Assembly: GCF_002845745.1 (NCBI RefSeq)
Contig: NZ_PIUM01000022.1
Coordinates: 45,208-109,207, forward strand
Length of the DNA: 64,000 nt
DNA from: Telmatospirillum siberiense
GTDB lineage: Bacteria; Pseudomonadota; Alphaproteobacteria; Rhodospirillales; Magnetospirillaceae
Direction: 5' to 3'
Positions 17,082 to 24,741 of the stretch are shown one piece after another (positions within the stretch are counted from its first letter, which is position 1; the number at the start of each line of letters is the position of its first letter). The translations under genes and the position numbers were made by a program. The notes under the pieces were generated by a model. That model worked only from the letters and a program-made list of their open reading frames with translations, made no database searches and had not been told where the DNA came from.

Positions 17082-18410
17082 TCAGGAAGGGGATGCCGCG
17101 GCGGTATTTGCGGCAATGGGCAGCCGGGCCTTTGTCTCCCGCCACAGCACACCCAGGGCGGCTCCGAGAAAGAGCGAAGCCGATTGATCTTCTATGACCG
17201 AAAGGACCGTGCCGTATCCGAAGGCAAAAGCGACGACGGCGACCGCCGCCTCCAGTCTTTCGCGGGAACCGGTCAGCGGACGCAGCGCGTGAAAGCAGAC
17301 AATCGCCGTGTAAAAAACAGCGAAGACGCCGAAATAGGCATAAAGGAGGATGGGCATATTATCGACGGGATTGAAGTCGTTCGGCGCGTAGAGCCGTTGC
17401 GGGCCGCCAATCCCTCCCAGACCGACGCCGAACCACAGCATCTGATGCCGATCGATCCAGCGCAAGGCATCCGGCCAGGTGTAGGCGATGCGCAGATAGA
17501 TGGATTGGGTGCTGAAAACGCCCGATCCGTGATCCATATGCAGGCCGAAACTCATCACCGGCAAGGCGATGGAAAGCATCAGGAACGCCATCAGGCACAA
17601 CCGCAGCCAGCCGAGGCGTCCGACGGTAACGGGCGTGCAGAGGATTCCCGCGATCGGAAGCAGGGCGATCAGGGCGCCCTTCTGCGTGGTCAGAAAGACC
17701 GCCGCCACCGAAGACGCCGCGATGACGCAACGAAGCCACGCCCGCTTCACCCTGCACAGCAGGACGATCGTCAGACAGGGCAGGATGGCGGCGGCGGCTA
17801 TCGAGCTTCTGGTAAAGCCGGCCACACGCCGGGAAAGCGGATCCTGGATTTGCCAGTCCTTCGAGACGTCGACATTGAGATCGCCGACAATCGTCTTGAT
17901 GCCGGTCCAGGGAAAAGTCAGGACGAATTTGTCAAGGCAAAGGCCTGCAAGGATAATCAGCCAGATCGCCGCCAGGATCTTCAGCCCCCGGCCCTCGGGG
18001 GATATCAGCAGACCGGCGGCGAAAAAGCCAAAGAGCAGGTTCATCAGGACTTTCCCGCCATATGCGACCCCCCCGATGCTGCCGATGGTCCCCATGAGGA
18101 CCATGCCGTGGAAAGCCAGGATCAGGCCGAAAATCAGAAAGGCGGGATGCAATCTGAGACGCGTCATCTGGGTGGCGCCCAGAACAGCCAAAGGCCCAAT
18201 CATCAGGCCATCACGTGATAAGATCAGGCTGTCTTTTCCAAGAAGAAAAAGAGAATATCGAATAGGCGCTTCAAGCGTATAGATTGATAGATATAACAAA
18301 GCGCACACAGAAAACATCGATGTGATGTTTTCTGTGTCTATATTACTGGTTCCAAACGATCCTTCTGGCGAATTATCTTCGCCAAGACCGCTGAACAAGG
18401 GTCTATCCAT
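17082..18410 (-). CDS. Wzy/O-antigen-ligase-like polysaccharide polymerase
   Basis: A 442-residue integral membrane protein with about 11-12 hydrophobic segments and one large periplasmic loop (about 285-340). That loop contains WFGVGLGGIGG and ends before a short helix pair. This layout is that of Wzy polymerases and WaaL ligases, a family with very low sequence conservation. Position next to Wzx, Wza and Wzz-type genes favours polymerase. The loop segment SIYLRIAYTWPDALRWIDRH resembles the RxxxW-type region of O-antigen ligase proteins. The ATG used (18410) has AGGTGG about 10 nt upstream; ATG 18419 lies almost on top of that site. Confidence 0.75.
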   Translation of the reverse strand: MDRPLFSGLGEDNSPEGSFGTSNIDTENITSMFSVCALLYLSIYTLEAPIRYSLFLLGKDSLILSRDGLMIGPLAVLGATQMTRLRLHPAFLIFGLILAFHGMVLMGTIGSIGGVAYGGKVLMNLLFGFFAAGLLISPEGRGLKILAAIWLIILAGLCLDKFVLTFPWTGIKTIVGDLNVDVSKDWQIQDPLSRRVAGFTRSSIAAAAILPCLTIVLLCRVKRAWLRCVIAASSVAAVFLTTQKGALIALLPIAGILCTPVTVGRLGWLRLCLMAFLMLSIALPVMSFGLHMDHGSGVFSTQSIYLRIAYTWPDALRWIDRHQMLWFGVGLGGIGGPQRLYAPNDFNPVDNMPILLYAYFGVFAVFYTAIVCFHALRPLTGSRERLEAAVAVVAFAFGYGTVLSVIEDQSASLFLGAALGVLWRETKARLPIAANTAAASPS

Positions 18411-18424
18411 GTAAGTCATACCAC

Positions 18425-18770
18425 CTACACAAGCACGACGGCCGGCGCGGCGGTTGTGACCATTGTGTGGTTACCCCGCATTCCCCCTCGCCCGGCCGTC
18501 GGTGCAGCGACATGACCAGGATGGGGCCGTGGCCGCCATCGGGGGATGGCGGCGATGCGATCGATTTGGGGATAGTGGTGGATATCCACAAAAAATGTGG
18601 ATAACTCTGTGGGAACCCTGTCGAAAAAGTTCGCTGTCCGGCTCAGCGCCTGGAGACGAAACTCTTTGCCTAGCCATTGGGCAGCGAAATTTTCTTTTGC
18701 GTTTTCTTAAGCAACCCTAATTTGTTACACGGATGTTTCACGGATCCCTTCGTGATCCTTTCCGATTCGT
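18425..18770. other. Intergenic cluster of DnaA-box-like sites and AT-rich tract
   Basis: A 350-bp gene-free gap between the polymerase and hemerythrin genes. A perfect DnaA box TGTGGATAA (18596-18604) stands in an inverted pair with ATATCCACA (18582-18590), 5 nt apart. Near matches are TGTGGTTA around 18465 and TCTGTGGGAA around 18607. A run of T-rich DNA follows (18687-18730). The arrangement recalls replication-origin or DnaA-regulated promoter DNA. No dnaA, parAB or gidA neighbour supports an origin, so I only claim the sites. Confidence 0.5.
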
Positions 18771-18771
18771 C

Positions 18772-19188
18772 TTATACTTCTTCCATTCGCACTTTTTGTA
18801 GGAAGCTGACAAAAGCCTGATCTTTCGTCTTGATGTGATCGACCAGCCAGGCTCGCAAGGTCTTTAATTCCTCCACCGTCATCGTTTGATCGCCGTCATT
18901 GAACACTGTTTGTATTTTGCGCACCTGTTCCAGCAGCGAATCGTGCTCCTTCACATGCACGCCAACGCCCGGATAAGCGCGCTGCTGCATCAGAATTTCT
19001 TCCGACATGAAATGCAGGTTGGTGAACTCCACCAGACGGTCGAGGACGATCACCAACTCATCCTTGTTCCGGTTTTCCAACAATCCCCGTTCGAAGGATT
19101 CGAGAAGCCGGATCTGGGCGGCGTGTTCACCGTCCATCACCTCCTCGCTCAGTTCGACCCCGTCCTCCGTGTCCGAAACGCCAGCCAT
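18772..19188 (-). CDS. Bacteriohemerythrin (single-domain)
   Basis: A 138-residue hemerythrin-fold protein that binds O2 at a non-haem diiron centre. The complete ligand set is visible: His22 (GEH), His59 and Glu63 (LHFMSEE), His78 and His82 (VHVKEHD), His118 and Asp123 (DHIKTKD), matching the H-H-E-H-H-H-D signature. It has no fused signalling domain, so it is likely a soluble oxygen carrier or sensor, common in microaerophilic spirilla. The gene is monocistronic and divergent from the next gene across a 276-bp region rich in inverted repeats. Confidence 0.93.
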   Translation of the reverse strand: MAGVSDTEDGVELSEEVMDGEHAAQIRLLESFERGLLENRNKDELVIVLDRLVEFTNLHFMSEEILMQQRAYPGVGVHVKEHDSLLEQVRKIQTVFNDGDQTMTVEELKTLRAWLVDHIKTKDQAFVSFLQKVRMEEV

Positions 19189-19464
19189 CGTCTTCCACTC
19201 CCTCGTCGATCAAACCGCAAGAACATAACCGGGACACTCACCGCATGTCCCATAAATCTCAGCACTATTCAAACTGTATAGTGCATACCATTGTCACCAT
19301 TCGGAGCGACAGATACAAACAATTTTATCTATCAACCGGGGGTGATGGTGACAATGCATCATTTATCCAAAAATTATATTTAGGCGACCTAAATCGGTTG
19401 ATAAAGAACTTTTATTTTTAAGCCTAAACGGGTATTGTTGCCAAAATGCAAATAGGATGTGCCC
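19189..19464. promoter_or_regulatory. Divergent AT-rich control region with two nested inverted repeats
   Basis: Between the hemerythrin gene and the helical unknown gene. An 11-bp perfect inverted repeat, ATTGTCACCAT (19290-19300) with ATGGTGACAAT (19345-19355), overlaps a second 9-bp pair, TATCAACCG (19330-19338) with CGGTTGATA (19395-19403). These look like operator half sites for one or two dimeric regulators; the regulator is unknown. Confidence 0.5.
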
Positions 19465-19974
19465 ATGATGTTCTTTGGGAAATCATCGGCAAACGCGGCC
19501 AAGAGTGAAGCTCAGATCGAAGCGGAGCGACTGCAGCTTGAGCGTTTGAAAAGCATGGTTCGTGACGTGTTGCAGAAGATGCGGAACGCCAATCCGGCGG
19601 ATGCGGAACGTCTTCATCAACAAATCAAGGACTTATGCACGGATAAAACCTTGCCGATGGAATTCAAACGCAAGGCGATGGAATACGCCCGTTCCTACGA
19701 GTGTAATGCCAACATGCGCGAAACGGATAAGCTTCTTCATGAGGCGATCCGGATGGCGGCGGCCGAACATATGAAGGAACGTGGTCAAAAGCTGGGCGAA
19801 GCCCGCAAGCTATATGGCAAGGCCTGCGGTTTGGGAGCCGATTTGGATTTTCGCAAGGCGGCGCAGCGTTTGATGGACACCATCATGTTGACGGGAGGCG
19901 TCGCCAAGCAGGGCCCCACCCGGGCCAAGCCTCTCGATACCGCGCCCAAGGCCCCCAATCGCGCCAAACTGTAA
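19465..19974 (+). CDS. Conserved-looking helical protein of unknown function
   Basis: A 169-residue, charged, almost wholly alpha-helical protein with no recognised domain. It starts with a short hydrophobic MMFFGK segment. Residues about 15-110 have a coiled-coil-like pattern (QIEAERLQLERLKSMVRDVL), and the tail is basic and Pro-rich. ATG 19465 has AGGA 7 nt upstream; a GTG at 19459 is less likely. There is no signal peptide, so it is cytoplasmic. A clear terminator follows directly, making it a single-gene unit. It shares a divergent control region with the hemerythrin gene, which might mean co-regulation with oxygen-related functions; that is inference. Confidence 0.7.
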   Translation: MMFFGKSSANAAKSEAQIEAERLQLERLKSMVRDVLQKMRNANPADAERLHQQIKDLCTDKTLPMEFKRKAMEYARSYECNANMRETDKLLHEAIRMAAAEHMKERGQKLGEARKLYGKACGLGADLDFRKAAQRLMDTIMLTGGVAKQGPTRAKPLDTAPKAPNRAKL

Positions 19975-19981
19975 AATTTAA

Positions 19982-20012
19982 ACAACCCTCCTGCTATCGG
20001 GGGTTTTGGCGA
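19982..20012 (+). terminator. Rho-independent terminator
   Basis: A GC stem AACCCTCC / GGGGGTT around a short TGCTATC loop, followed by TTT, lies just after the stop codon of the helical unknown gene. Confidence 0.6.
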
Positions 20013-20143
20013 TGCGACAGGACGAGGTGGCTCCGCCCCTCCGTCCTATCCCCGTGTCTTTCCTTCGCCGCCTCTACCTAGATATGAAAAATCGTATTAT
20101 GCTCGTGATCCTATAACGATCACGACGGGAGGCTGGTCGCCGG

Positions 20144-21460
20144 ATGATCCATTTGGCCAATATTCTTATCGCCGCCGCCGACCCCAGCCTGGGCCAGGAG
20201 TTGCTGCAGAAGATCCGGCGTCATGGCTATGACGGCCGCGTGGTCGATAGCCTCGATGCCGCCTTGGCCACCACCCGTCAGGAACATCCCGATATCGTCC
20301 TGGCGACGGAGAATCTGGTCGGGGGAACGGCCATAGGCCTGGCTAAAACCCTGAAGAAAACCCCGGAATGTGCTGAAATCCCAGTCTGTTTGGCCGCCAG
20401 CAGTCATTCTTCGGATCTCAAGATGCAGGCGTTGGCCGCCGGTATCGACGACGTGCTTTCCCCCCCGCTCGACGAAACCAAGCTGGTGGCGCGTCTGCGT
20501 CCCCTGGTCCGTCTGGCCATCATGCGGACCGAACTGCACCGGCGAGCCGCCACGGCGCGCAGGTTCGGCATCGAGATCATCGAAACCCTGCCGCCGACAA
20601 AAATCGACACCGACTATCCGTTGCTGGTGGTCGGCCCCTCCGGGGCTTCCCTCTCGGCCGCGTTGGAAGGCGCCCGCCCCAGCTTCGCCTCGGATCCGTT
20701 CGTCGCCGACGATCTGCTCAGCCACAATAATTTCGACGCCGCCATCCTCGTCCCGGAAAGCGATCCCACCGCCTATCTCGATTTCTGCGCCCAGACCCGC
20801 AACAATCCCAGGCTCTTCAATCTGCCAGTGCTGATCGTCAGTGACCCCGGACGGGTCGAGGAAACCGTTGCCTACCATCACGGCGCCAGTGGATTCTTCA
20901 ACTCCCCGGTCAATCCGGCCGAGTTGCGTTCCTCGGTGTTGAGCCTGGTCCGCAGACAACGGCTGCGCTGGGAAATACGCAAGGCGCTCGGCGAAACCTT
21001 GCGCGCGGAAACGCGCGACGCCGATACCGGTCTTTATGCCCGGAATTTCCTCGACGCCTATCTGAGCGACCGCGTGGCCTATTCGGCTCCGCGCGGTCGG
21101 CACCTGTCGATCATGTTTCTCCGCGTTCCAGACATCGAAGGCGTGCGTCAACATTTCGGCGAGGAACAGGCCGCGCATTTGCGTTTGCAGGTGGCACAAT
21201 GGATCGGCAGCCTGCTGCGCGGCGAGGACGTGACCGCGCGCTATGCCGAAAACGAATTCTGCGTCGTTCTGCCCGATACGCCGAAGATCGAAGCCGAGAT
21301 CGTGATGAACCGCATCGCCGGCGTGCTGGCCTACACCGACTTCGCGGTGAAGGAGGTCTATCAACCGGTTAAAATTTGGGCGCGCGTCGGCGCGGCCGAA
21401 TTGGCGCCCGACGACACGCCCTCTTCATTGATCGAACGGGCCCGCGCGAATATCGTTTGA
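20144..21460 (+). CDS. PleD/PopA-like protein: two receiver-like domains and an inactive GGDEF domain with intact I-site
   Basis: A 438-residue protein with the REC-REC-GGDEF layout and length of PleD. Neither receiver shows the usual acceptor Asp: the expected position reads HPDIVLATEN in the first and FDAAILVPES in the second. The GGDEF active motif is AENEF (residues 368-372), so catalysis of c-di-GMP synthesis should be lost. The inhibitory-site motif RxxD is kept as RGED (359-362) at the canonical five-residue distance, so the protein can plausibly bind c-di-GMP as an effector, as Caulobacter PopA does. GGGAGG lies 11 nt before ATG 20144. A DsbA-family gene follows after 26 bp. Confidence 0.85.
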   Translation: MIHLANILIAAADPSLGQELLQKIRRHGYDGRVVDSLDAALATTRQEHPDIVLATENLVGGTAIGLAKTLKKTPECAEIPVCLAASSHSSDLKMQALAAGIDDVLSPPLDETKLVARLRPLVRLAIMRTELHRRAATARRFGIEIIETLPPTKIDTDYPLLVVGPSGASLSAALEGARPSFASDPFVADDLLSHNNFDAAILVPESDPTAYLDFCAQTRNNPRLFNLPVLIVSDPGRVEETVAYHHGASGFFNSPVNPAELRSSVLSLVRRQRLRWEIRKALGETLRAETRDADTGLYARNFLDAYLSDRVAYSAPRGRHLSIMFLRVPDIEGVRQHFGEEQAAHLRLQVAQWIGSLLRGEDVTARYAENEFCVVLPDTPKIEAEIVMNRIAGVLAYTDFAVKEVYQPVKIWARVGAAELAPDDTPSSLIERARANIV

Positions 21461-21486
21461 TATTCCGTATCTGAGGGTGAACCGCC

Positions 21487-22134
21487 ATGCGCATCGACGT
21501 GATTTTCGACACCGTCTGCCCTTGGTGTTACATCGGCAAACACCGCTTTGAACGGGCCTTGGCCTTGCGTCCGGACGTGCGCGCCGAGATCCGCTGGCGC
21601 CCCTTCCTGCTCAATCCCGAGATGCCTGCCGCCGGTCTCGACCGGCAGATCTATCTGGAACGAAAATTCGGCAGCACTTATCGGATCCAGAGGATTCACG
21701 GCGCCGCCCAACAGGCCGGCGACGCCGACGGCATCACCTTCAACTTCGATGCCATCAAACGCACGCCGAACAGCATCAATTCTCACCGCCTGATCCATTT
21801 CGCCGCCGATTCGACCCCGCAAGCCAATCTCGTCGAGTCCATCTTTCAAGCCTACTTCGTCCATGGCGAGGATATCGGCGACATTCCGGTCCTGCGGAGA
21901 TTGGCTGAATCCTGCGGTCTTTCCGGGCAGGAGGTGGAAGACTTCCTTCGATCGGAGGCCGGAATAAGCGCCATCGAAACGGAAAACGCCCGCTTCCACC
22001 GCCTGGGCGTCAGCGGGGTTCCCTGCTACATCCTGGATGACCGCTACGCCGTGGCCGGAGCGCAGGAACCGGACATGCTGGCCCGTCTTCTCGATATCGC
22101 CCAAGGCACGGAATTGGAAACGGCGTCGCGGTAA
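21487..22134 (+). CDS. DsbA-family oxidoreductase (FrnE/2-hydroxychromene-2-carboxylate isomerase-like)
   Basis: A 215-residue thioredoxin-fold protein with the redox motif CPWC (Cys11, Cys14) right after the first strand (IDVIFDTVCPWCYIG) and the cis-Pro segment GVSGVPCYI near 175-183, which contains a further Cys. There is no signal peptide, so it acts in the cytoplasm. FrnE-like members of this group are linked to oxidative-stress resistance or to thiol-dependent isomerisation of aromatic substrates. It is close behind the PleD-like gene and may be co-transcribed. A stem-loop overlapping its stop codon may end the transcript. Confidence 0.88.
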   Translation: MRIDVIFDTVCPWCYIGKHRFERALALRPDVRAEIRWRPFLLNPEMPAAGLDRQIYLERKFGSTYRIQRIHGAAQQAGDADGITFNFDAIKRTPNSINSHRLIHFAADSTPQANLVESIFQAYFVHGEDIGDIPVLRRLAESCGLSGQEVEDFLRSEAGISAIETENARFHRLGVSGVPCYILDDRYAVAGAQEPDMLARLLDIAQGTELETASR

Positions 22135-22240
22135 GGGCCTGTTGATAAATTATCGAATCAACAGACCCTAAAGCCCGAACTGCGATTGAGCCCGCCGAAA
22201 GCGGAGCGACGGCATCGCAGGAATCTTGGATCCCGGGAAA
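22133..22240. repeat. Stem-loop followed by a family-B intergenic repeat unit
   Basis: An imperfect 13-bp inverted repeat (AGGGCCTGTTGAT / ATCAACAGACCCT, about 22134-22167) is followed by a unit beginning AAGCCCGAACTGCGATTGAGCC. That unit is shared with copies near 30281, 52748 and 52868. These look like REP-type palindromic intergenic repeats. Confidence 0.65.
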
Positions 22241-22253
22241 CGCCCCAGCCGGG

Positions 22254-23066
22254 TCAGTGGGCCATGAACACTGGGATTTCCGCCTCGGCCAAAATCTGAC
22301 TGGTCGTGCCGCCGAAAACCATCTGGCGCAACCGGCTTTGCGTATAGCCGCCCTTCAGCAGGAGGTCGGCGCCCTCCGCCGCGACGCGGGCCAGAATGAG
22401 CCGCCCGGCCGATTGGGAATTGTCGCTCAGCACCTCATGGGTGACGTCCAGGCCATGCCTTTTCAGCGATTCGGCGAGGAGTTCAGGCCCGGGGCCGGGC
22501 GACATGGCGCCGTTCACCGAGACGATGATCACCTTGCGCGCCCCTTTCAGGAAAGGCATGGCAAATCCCACCGTTCTCGCCGTTTCGGTGCTGGCGTTCC
22601 AGGCGATGACGATCACTTCGCCGATCGGTCCCTTGGGCGGTTGCGGCGGCGCCACCAGAATCGGCCTGCCGCTCTCGAAAAGCACCGTCTCCAGCGTCGC
22701 CTGGCGGGGATCGCGGGGATCGGCGCTGGGCCGGCCGACGATGGTCAAATCGAAGACGCGCCCATAAGCGCCGATCTTGATGTCGGAAAACAGATCGTCG
22801 CCATTCCATGCGAAAGCCTGCCCCGCCGGCAGTGAACGGTTACGTTCCTCGAAAATGGCCCGCAATTGCGTCAACAGCTCGCGCTGGGCCTTTTCATTGC
22901 CGACGGCGATCGGAAAGGCGAAATGAGCGGCGATCAACGCGTCGAAATCCGGTCCCAGGGGCACCACCTCGACGCGGCTGCCGAACTTGCCGGCAATGAG
23001 TTCCGCCGTCCGAAAAACCGAGGGATTGCCCCGATGGTCTTCGAGCGGAACGAGGATATTCTTCAT
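22254..23066 (-). CDS. Universal stress protein with tandem UspA domains
   Basis: A 270-residue cytoplasmic protein with two UspA-like folds. The first begins KNILVPLEDHRGNPS. The second begins EVIVIAWNASTETAR (about 150) and ends with the glycine-rich ATP-binding-type segment LLLKGGYTQSRLRQMVFGG and a closing IPVFMAH. Similar two-domain Usps are induced by stasis or membrane stress. ATG 23066 is preferred because the family starts at MKNILVPL; an ATG at 23084 lies directly on its GGGAG and is less likely. The gene is downstream of the exporter on the same strand with a 36-bp gap, and co-expression is likely. Confidence 0.88.
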   Translation of the reverse strand: MKNILVPLEDHRGNPSVFRTAELIAGKFGSRVEVVPLGPDFDALIAAHFAFPIAVGNEKAQRELLTQLRAIFEERNRSLPAGQAFAWNGDDLFSDIKIGAYGRVFDLTIVGRPSADPRDPRQATLETVLFESGRPILVAPPQPPKGPIGEVIVIAWNASTETARTVGFAMPFLKGARKVIIVSVNGAMSPGPGPELLAESLKRHGLDVTHEVLSDNSQSAGRLILARVAAEGADLLLKGGYTQSRLRQMVFGGTTSQILAEAEIPVFMAH

Positions 23067-23102
23067 GGCCTTTTCATCTCCCAACGCATGCTGATCCCGC
23101 TT

Positions 23103-24602
23103 TCAGGGCAGGCGCCGCACCGGAACCAGCCACGCCAGAATAGCACCCATGGTTACGTAGACGGCAATCAGTAAAAAAGCATCGCGGAAGGTTCCCCCCA
23201 ACGACAGCATGATGCTTTCCCGCACCGGCGGAGCGAGGGAATCGAGCACCGACGGCCCCAGTTCCATCAGTTGCGCGAAATATTGCGAAGATTCGGGGGC
23301 TCGCCAGGAAAGCACGGCGAAAAGCAGTGTCGAGACGAGCGTCGTGCCGAAGGCGGCGCCGACCGCACGGGAAAAATTGACCGACCCCGCCGCCGCCCCC
23401 AACATCGAGGCGCCGGCGGCGTTCTGCACCGTCACCTGCACCACGCCCATGACGCTCCCCATGAAAACAGCCATCACACCGAGGATGATCGCGATGGCGG
23501 TGAGGCTGAGCCGATCCAGGAAGATGGCGAAGAATGTCATCAGGATGGCGGCGGCGACCAGGGAGACCGACGGAAAGATCATGGTGCGCCCGGTCCGGCT
23601 GACCAAACGTCCGATGCTGAGCGAACCGGCCCCGATCCCGATGGCGATGGGCAGCAAAAGAATACCCGTCTGCGAGGCCGAGGTCCCACGAACCACCCGC
23701 AGATAGATGGGGACGAAGGTGATCAGGGAAACCAGGGCCGCGCCATGACAGGCGGCGAGCGCGTCGCTGCGCCAGATGGCGGCCCGCCCCAGCAGGGCGA
23801 CCGGAATCAACGGATGTGACTCGCGCCGCTCCCGCCGAAGCAGCACATAGAGGGAGCCCGTCGAGAGAAGCAGCAAGGCGGCGAAGGGCGGCAGCATCGA
23901 CCAGTTGACGCGCTGAACCTGTTCGAGGGCCAGCAAGGCCGATAGAACGAAGGTGACGAAGTAGAGCAGACCATGCAGGTCGAAACTCCACCCCTCGTTG
24001 CTCACCGGGCGGCTTGGCAGACGGCGGGCGACCAGGGCGGCGGCCAAGCCCAGCGGCAGATTGATCAGGAAAATCGAACGCCAGCCGAAGAGTTCGGTCA
24101 GAAAGCCGCCGGCCAACGGGCCGAAGGAGTTGGAACAGACCACCACGGCGGCGATATAGCCCTGATAGCGCGCCCTCTCCCGAGGCGGCACCACCTCGCC
24201 GATCAGCGCATGTGACAGGGTCATCAGGCCGCCGCCGCCCAGCCCCTGCAATACCCGGGCGGCGGTCAGCGTCATGATGTTGGTGGCCAGGGCGCAAAGC
24301 AACGAGGCCACGATCATCACCCCCAGGGCGACGAACATCATCTTCTTGCGTCCGAGCATGTCTCCCAGACGGCCATAGACGGGCGCGGCGATCGTGTTGG
24401 TGATCAGATAGGCGACGACCACCCAGGAAATATGTTCGACATCGCCCAAATCCGCCGAAATGGCGGGCAGCGCGGTGGCCACGATGGTCTGGTCGACGAC
24501 TCCCAGAAACATCGGAAGCATCAGCGAGGGGAACACCCCAAAAAACAGGCTGCCGGTCGAGGCCCCCGGCTGAACCGGAGCAGGATCAAGAGACATGGTC
24601 AT
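23103..24602 (-). CDS. DHA2-family (14-TM) major facilitator drug exporter
   Basis: A 499-residue inner-membrane proton antiporter of the EmrB/QacA (DHA2) type. Motif D-like VVDQTIVATALPAI is in helix 1, motif A GRLGDMLGRKKMM lies between helices 2 and 3, and motif C-like GPLAGGFLTELFGWRSIFLINLPLG is in helix 5. Fourteen hydrophobic segments fit the family. No membrane-fusion partner gene is adjacent, so it may work alone. A second in-frame ATG two codons downstream has better spacing from CGGAA. The substrate cannot be told from sequence. Confidence 0.88.
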   Translation of the reverse strand: MTMSLDPAPVQPGASTGSLFFGVFPSLMLPMFLGVVDQTIVATALPAISADLGDVEHISWVVVAYLITNTIAAPVYGRLGDMLGRKKMMFVALGVMIVASLLCALATNIMTLTAARVLQGLGGGGLMTLSHALIGEVVPPRERARYQGYIAAVVVCSNSFGPLAGGFLTELFGWRSIFLINLPLGLAAALVARRLPSRPVSNEGWSFDLHGLLYFVTFVLSALLALEQVQRVNWSMLPPFAALLLLSTGSLYVLLRRERRESHPLIPVALLGRAAIWRSDALAACHGAALVSLITFVPIYLRVVRGTSASQTGILLLPIAIGIGAGSLSIGRLVSRTGRTMIFPSVSLVAAAILMTFFAIFLDRLSLTAIAIILGVMAVFMGSVMGVVQVTVQNAAGASMLGAAAGSVNFSRAVGAAFGTTLVSTLLFAVLSWRAPESSQYFAQLMELGPSVLDSLAPPVRESIMLSLGGTFRDAFLLIAVYVTMGAILAWLVPVRRLP

Positions 24603-24741
24603 TGTTCCGGAAAAGGAGATTGATATTGGGAAATCTTAAGAAAGGTTCGTTTCCGTTGCGTCCTTTATACGCCCGGACCCGACGAACCTGACGCGTCCGC
24701 AAATTTAGGGTCTCCGCTCCGCTTCCGGCGAGATCAGGCCT

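Noticed and set aside
18425..18770. Chromosome replication origin
   Set aside because: DnaA-box-like sites are present, but none of the usual origin neighbours is, and no skew information is available; only the sites are claimed.
22134..22167. FNR-type site (TTGAT...ATCAA) after the DsbA-family gene
   Set aside because: The spacer is 10 nt instead of 4 and the sequence lies at the end of a gene as a stem-loop, not upstream of one.
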